Counted from the first letter of the stretch, positions 1-6,174 are shown. The stretch: 7,753 nt of DNA from CAZAPZ01 sp964487285 (GCA_964487285.1 CAZAPZ010000075.1:1-7753); one strand, 5' to 3'. Notes: generated by a model from the sequence alone, not told the origin. Made by a program: numbers and translations.

Positions 1-80
1 TTTATATGAAGTTACTGAAGTTTTTTGTTGGGTTAGTGCGGAGGGGGGCAGTATGTTGAATGTTGAATGAAAGAGAAAAA
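1..80 (-). terminator. Possible Rho-dependent terminator (rut-like C-rich tract) after the rho-dus-mqnA operon
   Basis: Counting bases, the minus-strand RNA across 1-80 would contain 26 C and only 3 G, including a run of six C near 43-48 and repeated UC/AC dinucleotides. C-over-G bubbles of this kind are the recognised signature of Rho-utilisation sites. It lies about 175-255 nt past the mqnA stop, where no good intrinsic terminator is visible. The assignment to termination is inferred, and the tract runs to the window edge, so it could also belong to an unseen neighbouring feature. Confidence 0.35.
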
Positions 81-255
81 AGATTCCTTCTGTTGCCTTC
101 GCAGAGAATAAGAAAAAGATATATTAGATGTCTATTGATATATTTCCATCAACTATAAATAGCCTTCCATCTATCTTTTTATATATAAATATGATAAAGG
201 TATGTAAGACCGCATTTTTTATAAAACCTTAAAACAATACTTACCGCCTTACTTC
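1..255. other. Non-coding region downstream of mqnA
   Basis: No supportable gene is seen here. On the minus strand a short frame at about 230-130 reads plausibly for some 30 codons, but it has no start codon and is closed by stops at both ends. On the plus strand a G-rich, SD-like stretch at 40-48 precedes an ATG at 53 that gives only five codons. A 7-base unit, TGTTGAA, is repeated in tandem at 54-67. A weak minus-strand stem (GATG/CATC with a bulge, about 126-155) is followed by a broken T-run, too poor to call a terminator. The 1-80 part is strongly strand-asymmetric and is listed separately. Confidence 0.6.
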
Positions 256-1014
256 TTACAAAAATCGAGGTTTGATTTTGTCTATTAAACTATATTTAAA
301 GGCAAGTTTGTATTCGAGTTCGATCGCCTTTATCTGATCGCTGCATAAATTGTAGCATATGGATTTTGATAAGTAATCTTCAAAAAACGAGCTATCCGCA
401 TAGTTGTTTTTTCTTGAGAATTCTTCGGCGATTGATTTTATTGAATTGATACCCTCATTTTTTGCTTTTAAAAAAAGATCGGTTGTCTCTTTTGATAAAA
501 TTTTATTTGATGCCCAAAATGCAAATATAACCGGCAGACCGGTAAATTTATACCATAAGCTCGCTATATCCGTAACATCACTATCGCTTTTATACAGTTT
601 CAGTGCTTCATCGCCAATAACAATTCTTGCATCGGGGCTGCTGAAATTTCCAAATTTAACATCTGACTTTATAAATTCTTTCATTATTATCTGAGTAATA
701 ATATTTGAACTAACAGAGTGCGGATCAAGGCTAATTGTTCTGTAAAGTTCTATAGGTAACTTATGCTTTCCTTCGTTTCTATGCACAAGTAGAACGCTTT
801 TAACAGGTGCGTATGATCCGATTGCAATATTAGGCAAGATAAAATAGCTGTTCTGATAACCCATTATAGGTATTAATCCAACATCAACCGAACCATTCAT
901 AAGTTTTGCTGAACATTCGGACGGATGATCAAGAGACAGTTTAACCGCGTCTTCTAATTTCTTATACAGAGGAGCTGCATTTAAGTATCCTACTGCAGAA
1001 ACCTTAAGCTTCAT
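256..1014 (-). CDS. mqnA: Chorismate dehydratase MqnA (futalosine menaquinone pathway)
   Basis: MqnA dehydrates chorismate to 3-enolpyruvylbenzoate, the first committed step of the futalosine route to menaquinone, in the cytoplasm. The 252-residue protein has the periplasmic-binding-protein-like fold expected of the MqnA/MqnD family. It begins with the GYLNAAPL motif (residues 9-16) that favours MqnA over MqnD, then PSECSAKLMNGSVDVGLIP (31-49), VKSVLLVHR (71-79), the IGDEAL motif (133-138) and the TGLPVIFAFWAS stretch (158-169). There is no signal peptide. It is slightly shorter than many homologues, with no evident break. Its ATG lies inside the 3' end of dus (11-nt overlap), preceded by a modest GGGA at 4 nt, so translation is probably coupled. 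No other menaquinone gene is visible, so the rest of the pathway must lie elsewhere. Confidence 0.9.
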   Translation of the reverse strand: MKLKVSAVGYLNAAPLYKKLEDAVKLSLDHPSECSAKLMNGSVDVGLIPIMGYQNSYFILPNIAIGSYAPVKSVLLVHRNEGKHKLPIELYRTISLDPHSVSSNIITQIIMKEFIKSDVKFGNFSSPDARIVIGDEALKLYKSDSDVTDIASLWYKFTGLPVIFAFWASNKILSKETTDLFLKAKNEGINSIKSIAEEFSRKNNYADSSFFEDYLSKSICYNLCSDQIKAIELEYKLAFKYSLIDKIKPRFL

Positions 1015-1951
1015 TTTCCCATTTTTTTACGGCAGATAGCGTACTTTTCAAGTTGTTTGATGAGCAAATTTCGGTCTTAAATTGTTTTGAATTAGAAAAT
1101 CCACTGCAGTAGAACATCAGTTGTCTGCGCAATTTTACTGCTGCATATTCTTTATAAACCGAGGCGGCAAGGTCAATATGTTTTCTTATAACATCCGCTA
1201 CAAAATGTCTATCAATAATAGCGCTGCTATTATCTGCCCAGCTTGAGAATAACCATGGGGATTTCGCTGCAAATCTACCCATCATCACGCCTCTTGCGCC
1301 TGTTTGACTCATAATAGTTTTTGCTTCTTTTCTGCAGCTTATGCTTCCGTTGGCAAATACCGGAATATCAACAGATTCTGCAATCTGCCTTACAACATCC
1401 CAATGGCAGGCAGAAGAAAACCACTCGTTTCTAATTCTTGCGTGAATAAAAAGCGCAGCTATACCGCATTGCTCTAATTTTTTGCACATAGTCCCTATAT
1501 TCTTATTTATTTTATCAAAACCTATACGAAGCTTTACGGTTACAGGTATATTAACGGCTTCTGCAACGGATGCCGCAATTTCAGTCAGTCTAATCCCGTC
1601 ATCTTTAAGTAAGTATGATCCGGAATGCTGCTTAATTACTTTTTTAACAGGGCAGCCTGCATTTATATCGATAAAATCTACAGGGTATTGAGAAATAAAT
1701 TTTGCTGCGGTACTCATTCTTTTAGGATCGGATCCGAATATCTGAACACCGTATAAATAATCTTTATCCGAAAGTTCATGTTCGGACAATGATTTTATAA
1801 GCAAATCCGATGGCTTTTGATAAAACAGCGCTTCGGATGAAACCATCTCGGACATTACAGATTTTGCACCAAATTTGATATAAAGTTCTCTTAACGGAAG
1901 ATCGCTAATCGATGCCATAGGTGCCGGCATAAAATTTATCTCATTAAACAT
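1004..1951 (-). CDS. dus: tRNA-dihydrouridine synthase, DusB-like
   Basis: This flavoenzyme reduces specific uridines to dihydrouridine in the D-loop of tRNAs, using FMN and NADPH. The 315-residue protein is a TIM barrel followed by a helical tRNA-binding domain. Visible motifs are PAPMASISDLPLR (9-21), VQIFGSDP (69-76), DINAGCPVKKV (95-105) with the catalytic Cys100, VKLRIGFD (139-146) with FMN-binding Lys140, IHARIR (169-174) with His170, FANGSI (199-204) and MMGRFA (223-228). The usual H(A/G)RTR has Ile in place of Thr at 173, a mild change. The C-terminal LRRQLMFYCSGF segment (274-285) matches the DusB-type helical domain. The start lies 3 nt past the rho stop, with an AGTAGG-like SD overlapping that stop. 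Which uridine it modifies cannot be read from sequence. Confidence 0.9.
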   Translation of the reverse strand: MFNEINFMPAPMASISDLPLRELYIKFGAKSVMSEMVSSEALFYQKPSDLLIKSLSEHELSDKDYLYGVQIFGSDPKRMSTAAKFISQYPVDFIDINAGCPVKKVIKQHSGSYLLKDDGIRLTEIAASVAEAVNIPVTVKLRIGFDKINKNIGTMCKKLEQCGIAALFIHARIRNEWFSSACHWDVVRQIAESVDIPVFANGSISCRKEAKTIMSQTGARGVMMGRFAAKSPWLFSSWADNSSAIIDRHFVADVIRKHIDLAASVYKEYAAVKLRRQLMFYCSGFSNSKQFKTEICSSNNLKSTLSAVKKWENEA

Positions 1952-1954
1952 TGC

Positions 1955-3208
1955 CTACTTATTCATCATTGCTATAAAGGCTTTATTGTCTTTTGTCCTT
2001 TTTAATTTATCAATAAGAAGTGCCATAGCATCGGCGGGACCCATTTCTGAAAACAGTTTCCTTAAAAGCCATATTTTAGGGAGCGTATTCTTGTCAATGA
2101 GAAGCTCTTCTTTCCTCGTACCCGATAAAGTTATATCCATCGCTGGAAAAATTCTTTTATCAGCCATTCCCCTGTCAAGGTGAATTTCCATATTGCCGGT
2201 TCCTTTAAACTCTTCAAAAATTACATCGTCCATTCTTGAACCTGTTTCCACCAATGCAGTTGCTATTATAGTTAAACTGCCGCCTTCTTCTATATTTCTG
2301 GCAGCGCCGAAAAATCTTTTAGGTTTTTGCAAGGCATTTGCATCCAAACCTCCGCTTAATACTTTTCCGGATGAAGGCATTATGGAATTATATGCTCTTG
2401 CAACTCGAGTTAAGCTGTCTAAAAGAATAACAACATCTTTTTTGTTTTCAACAAGACGCTTGGCTCGTTCCAGCACAATTTCAGAAACCTGGGTATGCCT
2501 ATATGGAGTTTCATCAAATGTGGAGCTTACTACCTCGGCATCAACCGAACGCTCCATATCAGTTACCTCTTCAGGCCGTTCATCTACAAGAAGAACAAAA
2601 AGTTTTACTTCAGGATGATTTTGCGTTATGCTGTTTGCAATTTTTTTGAGTATAACTGTTTTGCCGCTTTTAGGTTGAGCAACAATGAGTCCCCTCTGAC
2701 CCTTCCCCAACGGGCTTAAAAGATCCATTATTCGCATTGAAAAATTGCTTGGGCTGTCTTCGAGTTTGAGCCGCTCTGCTGGATAAAGAGGAGTGAGATT
2801 ATCAAAGTTAACCCTTTTTTTCTCCGGATCTAACACAATGCCGTTTACTAAATCAATTTTTTCAAGCGAGGCATGTTTATCGCCCTCTTTCATCGGACGC
2901 GCCGTTCCCGACAGGAGGTCACCTTTTTTTAGATGTAGTTTTCTAATTTGTATTGGTGATATATAGATGTCGTTTTCACCGGGCAAATAATTATTCTTAT
3001 AGCTCCGCAGAAATCCGAATCCGTCCGGAAGAATTTCCAATACGCCTTCGGCACGTTTGTCACCATCGTTTTCTGCGTGAGTCTGAGCTATTTGAGCTAT
3101 AATCTCAATTTTTCTCATTCCATGATGAACCTGAATCTTCAATTGCCTTGCAATTTCATAAAGTTCAATAACTTTTTTGCTTTTCAGCATATCGACATAA
3201 TTATCCAT
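1955..3208 (-). CDS. rho: Transcription termination factor Rho
   Basis: Rho is a homohexameric RNA-dependent ATPase/helicase that binds C-rich nascent RNA and ends transcription. At 417 residues it has the compact standard architecture: an N-terminal helical domain (about 1-45), a cold-shock-like primary RNA-binding domain (about 52-125, with EGVLEILPDGFGFLRS and YLPGENDIYISP), and the ATPase core. The Walker A motif is AQPKSGKT (177-184), the catalytic-Glu motif VDERPEEVTDM (208-218, Glu210), and Walker B VVILLDSLTR (259-268). The Q-loop region GKVLSGGLDANALQKPKRFF (281-300) and the arginine-finger motif GTRKEELL (363-370) follow. No large insertion separates the RNA-binding and motor domains. 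The ATG is preceded by GAGG at a 4-nt spacing. It is the first protein gene of a rho-dus-mqnA unit, downstream of two tRNAs and a 215-nt leader. Confidence 0.98.
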   Translation of the reverse strand: MDNYVDMLKSKKVIELYEIARQLKIQVHHGMRKIEIIAQIAQTHAENDGDKRAEGVLEILPDGFGFLRSYKNNYLPGENDIYISPIQIRKLHLKKGDLLSGTARPMKEGDKHASLEKIDLVNGIVLDPEKKRVNFDNLTPLYPAERLKLEDSPSNFSMRIMDLLSPLGKGQRGLIVAQPKSGKTVILKKIANSITQNHPEVKLFVLLVDERPEEVTDMERSVDAEVVSSTFDETPYRHTQVSEIVLERAKRLVENKKDVVILLDSLTRVARAYNSIMPSSGKVLSGGLDANALQKPKRFFGAARNIEEGGSLTIIATALVETGSRMDDVIFEEFKGTGNMEIHLDRGMADKRIFPAMDITLSGTRKEELLIDKNTLPKIWLLRKLFSEMGPADAMALLIDKLKRTKDNKAFIAMMNK

Positions 3209-3423
3209 AAAACCTCTTTCCTAAATTAATTTCTTATATAGATTACCTGATTGTTTTTTGCTGATACTTACTCATTTGTATTTATTTTTATCTTTGCCGA
3301 TCTATATTGTTTGCAAATAGTTCTGAAATTTGTATATTTCCATGACTTGCAAGACCGGTTTTTACCTTTGCAGCATACGCAATCGGTATGTTTAACATTT
3401 GTTTTTTAATATATCTTTAACAA
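3209..3423 (-). promoter_or_regulatory. rho leader / spacer between tRNA-Cys and rho
   Basis: This 215-nt spacer contains the possible leader ORF. It also has a small hairpin at about 3302-3320 (CTAT-TTG / CAA-T-ATAG, one-base bulge), near the end of that ORF. The hairpin is not followed by a T-run, so it is not an intrinsic terminator. No T-run hairpin follows the tRNA-Cys 3' end either, so transcription could continue from the tRNAs into rho. A weak promoter cannot be excluded: TATAGA at about 3302-3307 has a poor upstream -35 match. rho is known to be autoregulated in its leader in E. coli; whether that holds here is not shown. Confidence 0.4.
3288..3398 (-). CDS. Possible 36-codon leader ORF upstream of rho
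   Basis: An open frame starting MLNIPIAYAAKV and ending ISELFANNIDRQR fills the middle of the spacer between tRNA-Cys and rho, ending 79 nt before the rho ATG. Its composition is protein-like (mixed hydrophobic, Ala-rich and charged residues) and unlike the Lys/Asn/Ile/Tyr strings expected from random AT-rich DNA. Against it, no Shine-Dalgarno sequence precedes the ATG (the upstream bases are ATTAAAAAACAA) and I recognise no family. In E. coli a short leader gene, rhoL, precedes rho, so a leader peptide has precedent, but no similarity to RhoL is claimed. It could equally be a chance frame. Confidence 0.25.
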   Translation of the reverse strand: MLNIPIAYAAKVKTGLASHGNIQISELFANNIDRQR

Positions 3424-3497
3424 TGGAGGCGGCACCCGGAATCGAACCGAGGATAAGGGTTTTGCAGACCCATGCCTTACCACTTGACTATGCCGCC
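3424..3497 (-). tRNA. tRNA-Cys (GCA)
   Basis: The minus strand folds into a complete cloverleaf. It has a 7-bp acceptor stem GGCGGCA/TGCCGCC, an anticodon loop CTGCAAA with anticodon GCA at 3463-3465, and a T-arm with the TTCGATT loop. The discriminator base is U, as expected for cysteine tRNA, and CCA is encoded. The first anticodon-stem pair is a T-T mismatch in my fold. Length is 74 nt including CCA. It lies 28 nt after tRNA-Gly and is probably co-transcribed with it. Confidence 0.95.
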
Positions 3498-3525
3498 ATT
3501 TTTTAAAATTATAAACCGATTTTTT

Positions 3526-3600
3526 TGGAGCGGGAAACGAGGTTCGAACTCGCGACCCCAACCATGGCAAGGTTGTGCTCTACCGCTGAGCTATTCCCGC
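3526..3600 (-). tRNA. tRNA-Gly (GCC)
   Basis: The minus strand gives a full cloverleaf of 75 nt. It has acceptor stem GCGGGAA/TTCCCGC, D-arm GCTC/GAGC, and anticodon stem CAACC/GGTTG with loop TTGCCAT (anticodon GCC at 3566-3568). The T-arm loop is TTCGAAC, with one G-T pair at the stem end. The discriminator is U and CCA is encoded. It is the first gene behind the leftward promoter at 3623-3651. Confidence 0.97.
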
Positions 3601-3609
3601 AAAATAATT

Positions 3610-3633
3610 TTTTATCAGAAAACTTTTATCAGA
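3610..3633. repeat. 10-bp direct repeat in the tRNA promoter
   Basis: TTTTATCAGA occurs at 3610-3619 and again at 3624-3633 on the plus strand, 14 bp apart start to start. One copy covers the proposed -10 box of the leftward promoter and the other the start-site region. It may be a regulator half-site pair, a duplicated -10 region, or chance in AT-rich DNA. Confidence 0.4.
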
Positions 3634-3651
3634 TGGTTCGGCAATTGTCAA
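3623..3651 (-). promoter_or_regulatory. Leftward promoter for tRNA-Gly / tRNA-Cys (and possibly rho)
   Basis: A perfect TTGACA (-35, 3646-3651) is followed after 17 bp by TAAAAG (-10, 3623-3628, four of six consensus bases). This would start RNA near 3616, about 16 nt before mature tRNA-Gly. An A/T-rich block upstream (about 3668-3684) could act as an UP element. There is no GC-rich discriminator next to the start site. The 17-bp spacing and the distance to the tRNA both support the call. Confidence 0.65.
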
Positions 3652-3665
3652 GTGCTAAACCCACC

Positions 3666-3693
3666 TTTACATAATTAAAATTTGCTGTATCAT
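3666..3693 (+). promoter_or_regulatory. Rightward promoter for rpsO-pnp
   Basis: TTTACA (3666-3671) and TATCAT (3688-3693) each match five of six consensus bases and are separated by 16 bp. Transcription would begin near 3700, leaving a leader of about 50 nt with a good ribosome-binding site. A perfect TATAAT at 3730-3735 is less suitable, because a start about 7 nt later would fall inside the Shine-Dalgarno sequence. Confidence 0.5.
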
Positions 3694-3698
3694 TATCA

Positions 3699-3720
3699 CA
3701 AGGTTGAATGCTTCAACTTG
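3699..3720 (+). promoter_or_regulatory. Hairpin in the rpsO leader
   Basis: CAAGGTTGAA (3699-3708) and TTCAACTTG (3712-3720) form a 9-bp stem with one bulged G and a 3-base TGC loop. If transcription starts near 3700, the stem is at the very 5' end of the mRNA, about 20 nt before the Shine-Dalgarno site. No T-run follows, so it is not an intrinsic terminator. S15 represses its own mRNA through leader structures in several bacteria, and 5' stems also protect mRNA. Either role is inference here. Confidence 0.4.
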
Positions 3721-3739
3721 TAGCATAACTATAATATAT

Positions 3740-3744
3740 GGAGG
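3740..3744 (+). promoter_or_regulatory. Ribosome-binding site that fixes the rpsO start
   Basis: GGAGG lies 5 nt before the ATG at 3750. An in-frame ATG at 3738 overlaps this site and would add MEDV to the protein, so 3750 is the better start. Confidence 0.85.
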
Positions 3745-3749
3745 ATGTA

Positions 3750-4019
3750 ATGTCAATTACAAAAAAAGTAAAATTAGAAATTGTTGAAAATTTCGGTAGG
3801 GGTACCAAAGATACAGGTTCTCCCGAGGTTCAGGTGGCCATTTTATCAAATCGTATCTCTTATCTGACGAATCATTTCAAAGTACATAAGAAAGATTATC
3901 ATTCCAGACGAGGACTTTTGCAGATTATTGCGAGAAGGCGAAAACTTTTAAGCTATTTAAAAAGAAAAAATGCAGAGCGATATAGAATGCTTATCGGCAG
4001 GCTTGGCATAAAGAGATAA
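3750..4019 (+). CDS. rpsO: Small ribosomal subunit protein S15
   Basis: S15 binds 16S rRNA early in 30S assembly, at the three-way junction of the central domain, and contacts 23S rRNA in an inter-subunit bridge. From the ATG at 3750 it is 89 residues, the same length as the E. coli protein. It carries the family signature across 40-73: LTNHFKVHKKDYHSRRGLL, then RRRKLLSYLKRK. GSPEVQVAILSNRI (23-36) covers the preceding helix. The His-Ser-Arg-Arg element (51-54) belongs to the conserved rRNA-binding surface. The longer start at 3738 is rejected because it overlaps the GGAGG. pnp follows after 10 nt, the classic rpsO-pnp pairing. The leader hairpin suggests possible autoregulation. Confidence 0.97.
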   Translation: MSITKKVKLEIVENFGRGTKDTGSPEVQVAILSNRISYLTNHFKVHKKDYHSRRGLLQIIARRRKLLSYLKRKNAERYRMLIGRLGIKR

Positions 4020-4029
4020 TGAATAACTA

Positions 4030-6174
4030 ATGAAAAATTATTATAAAGTTGAAAAGGAGATAGCTGGACTTACCTTATCTCTCGAAACAGGAAAAATTGC
4101 CAAACAGGCCGATGGAGCTATTTTTGCGAAATGGGGAAATACCGTTGTTCTTGCTACATGCGTATATTCTAGGAGTAAAGCTGACGCGTATAGTGATTTT
4201 TTCCCGCTTACGGTAAATTACATAGAAAAAACCTATGCAACCGGACGTTTTCCCGGCGGATTTTTTAAGAGAGAAAGCAGACCGTCCGAACACGAAGTTC
4301 TTTCATCAAGATTAATCGATAGACCGTTGCGTCCGCTTTTCGGTGATTTTAAAAATGAAACACAGGTGGTTGTAACGGTGCTATCATCCGATGGAAAAAT
4401 TGAGCCGTCTATATTGGGAGTGATAGCGGCTTCAGCCGCCCTGTCAATTTCTGAAATTCCATTCGACGGACCTATTGCTGCTGTTCAAATGGGATATATT
4501 GATAATCTGTCAACTGCTATGCCGACATCCGAGGCATTGAAGGAATCAAGGTTAAATCTTGTTGTTGCAGGCGGTTCCAAAGGGATAAGCATGGTTGAAG
4601 GTGCTGCCGATGAGGTCGCAGAAGATTTTATGATTGATGAAATTGATGAAGCTTCTAAGATCATAGCCGATATTGTTGAGCTTGAAAACAAGCTGGTTGA
4701 CGAAGTTAACCCGAAGAAATTGGTAGTGGAAAAAATGGTTCCCGATTCGGAAGTTGAAAGGCTCATAAATTCTAAAAAACTGCAGCTTAAAGAAACCTAC
4801 TTCAAAAAGGAAAAAGAAAAGCGCTCTTCTGTTGCCAATGAATTTAAAAACGATGTAATAAATGATTTACTCAATTCAACAGATGAGCAGGCCAAGCAGT
4901 TTTGGGTAAATACGCTTACGGATAAACTTGTCAAGTCACTAATTAGAGAAAGAATGGCAGCAGAACATATAAGATTAGACGGCAGGAAATTTGATGATAT
5001 CAGGCATATTACATGCGAAACGTCCCTGCTTCCAATGACGCATGGTAGTGCCGTTTTTACGCGGGGTGAAACTCAAGCTCTTGTTACGGCAACTCTTGGT
5101 TCAAAGGATGATATGCAGCTTGTAGATGGACTTAATGGAAAATATTTCGAACGATTTATGCTTCATTACAATTTTCCTCCATATTCCGTTGGTGAAATAA
5201 AACGCCTCGGCACACCAGGAAGGCGAGAAATAGGCCATGGCAACCTTGCAAAGCGAGCAATCACTCCGGAGCTTCCCGATGAATTGAGTTTTCCTTATGT
5301 AGTGAGAGTAGTTTCCGAGGTAACCGAATCTAACGGCTCATCATCAATGGCAACCGTCTGCGGTGCAACTCTTGCGCTTGCCAATGCCGGTGTTCCTTTG
5401 CGAAACAGAGTATCGGGCATTGCCATGGGGTTGATGAAAGAGGGCGACGAAACTATTATATTAACCGATATAACAGGTGAAGAAGATCATTATGGCGATA
5501 TGGATTTTAAGGTTGCAGGCAGTGCAAATGGAATAAATGCTATTCAGATGGATATAAAGATTGATGGTATAACGAGCGATATTTTAAAAATAGCACTGCA
5601 AAAAGCTAAGACGGCAAGACTGTACATACTTGATAAAATAAATGATGCTCTTGATGAAAATACCAAGCTGTCTCCGATTGCTCCGAGAATAGAGATTATC
5701 AACATAAAGCAATCTAAAATAAAGGATGTTATCGGTCCTTCAGGTAAGATGATTAAGGAGATAGTAGCAAAAACAGGCTCTAAAATTGATATTAATGATG
5801 ATGGAACGGTTCAGATATATTCTAAAGATAAAGATACGCTTGATGCAACAATTGCTATAGTAAAAGATATAGCACGAGATATAGAATCGGGCGATGAATT
5901 TACAGGAGCTGTTACAAGAGTGGAAAATTACGGGGCATTCGTACGCCTTACTCCCCGCAAAGAAGGCATGGCGCATATTTCCAAGCTTTCAAATACACAC
6001 ATTAAGAATATAAATGATGTTGTTAAAGTTGGCGATGAGCTCGCTGTAAAAGTGATTGGTGTTGATTATGCAGGAAAAATATCTCTTGCCGCTAAAGATT
6101 ATGAAGATAAGCATGATAACAAACAGGATCATCATTCAAAATACTCAGATCGCAGGAGAAATAATGATAAATGA
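4030..6174 (+). CDS. pnp: Polyribonucleotide nucleotidyltransferase (PNPase)
   Basis: PNPase is a trimeric 3'-5' phosphorolytic exoribonuclease that degrades mRNA to nucleoside diphosphates and can also add tails. All domains of the 714-residue protein are present: RNase PH-like 1 (about 8-140, with RFPGGFFKRESRPSE at 73-87), a helical linker domain (about 145-240), catalytic RNase PH-like 2 (about 310-540), KH (about 550-615, GPSG at 569-572) and S1 (about 622-690). The phosphate-binding serines at 437-439 and catalytic Asp486, Asp492 and Lys494 fall at the same numbers as in E. coli. A charged His/Asp/Arg-rich tail of about 23 residues ends the protein. Its start has only a poor Shine-Dalgarno sequence, so coupling to rpsO translation 10 nt upstream is likely. 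The next gene's ATG lies inside its 3' end. Confidence 0.98.
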   Translation: MKNYYKVEKEIAGLTLSLETGKIAKQADGAIFAKWGNTVVLATCVYSRSKADAYSDFFPLTVNYIEKTYATGRFPGGFFKRESRPSEHEVLSSRLIDRPLRPLFGDFKNETQVVVTVLSSDGKIEPSILGVIAASAALSISEIPFDGPIAAVQMGYIDNLSTAMPTSEALKESRLNLVVAGGSKGISMVEGAADEVAEDFMIDEIDEASKIIADIVELENKLVDEVNPKKLVVEKMVPDSEVERLINSKKLQLKETYFKKEKEKRSSVANEFKNDVINDLLNSTDEQAKQFWVNTLTDKLVKSLIRERMAAEHIRLDGRKFDDIRHITCETSLLPMTHGSAVFTRGETQALVTATLGSKDDMQLVDGLNGKYFERFMLHYNFPPYSVGEIKRLGTPGRREIGHGNLAKRAITPELPDELSFPYVVRVVSEVTESNGSSSMATVCGATLALANAGVPLRNRVSGIAMGLMKEGDETIILTDITGEEDHYGDMDFKVAGSANGINAIQMDIKIDGITSDILKIALQKAKTARLYILDKINDALDENTKLSPIAPRIEIINIKQSKIKDVIGPSGKMIKEIVAKTGSKIDINDDGTVQIYSKDKDTLDATIAIVKDIARDIESGDEFTGAVTRVENYGAFVRLTPRKEGMAHISKLSNTHIKNINDVVKVGDELAVKVIGVDYAGKISLAAKDYEDKHDNKQDHHSKYSDRRRNNDK
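6154..6158 (+). promoter_or_regulatory. Ribosome-binding site that fixes the M16 peptidase start
   Basis: AGGAG within the last codons of pnp lies 5 nt before the ATG at 6164. The frame stays open upstream to an ATG at 6056, but that extension is inside pnp coding sequence, has no good ribosome-binding site and would add 36 residues unlike the family's N-terminus. Confidence 0.8.

Noticed and set aside
126..155. Intrinsic terminator after mqnA
   Set aside because: The best stem is about 6 bp with a bulge and a long A/T loop, and the T-run after it is interrupted.
130..230. Short minus-strand frame ending GRLFIVDGNISIDI past mqnA
   Set aside because: It has a protein-like end but no start codon, is closed upstream by a stop and is only about 34 codons long. 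A gene remnant is possible but not supportable.
404..694. A 96-codon plus-strand frame opposite mqnA, and similar frames opposite dus, rho, pnp and the peptidase
   Set aside because: Each lies inside a clearly recognised gene on the other strand or in another frame and shows no family motif.
3423..3600. Attachment site or integration scar at the tRNA genes
   Set aside because: tRNA genes are common integration targets, but both are complete and no duplicated 3' tRNA end or integrase gene is present.
3472..3678. A 68-codon plus-strand frame across the tRNA region
   Set aside because: It is the antisense of both tRNA genes; the GSNSRPQPWQGCALPLSY string is a well-known artefact of translating tRNA genes.
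3738..3749. Earlier in-frame ATG for rpsO
   Set aside because: It overlaps the GGAGG used by the ATG at 3750, and the shorter protein has exactly the usual S15 length.
6056..6163. N-terminal extension of the M16 peptidase by 36 residues
   Set aside because: It lies wholly within pnp coding sequence, has no good ribosome-binding site, and the start at 6164 has AGGAG at proper spacing and gives the family's usual N-terminus.
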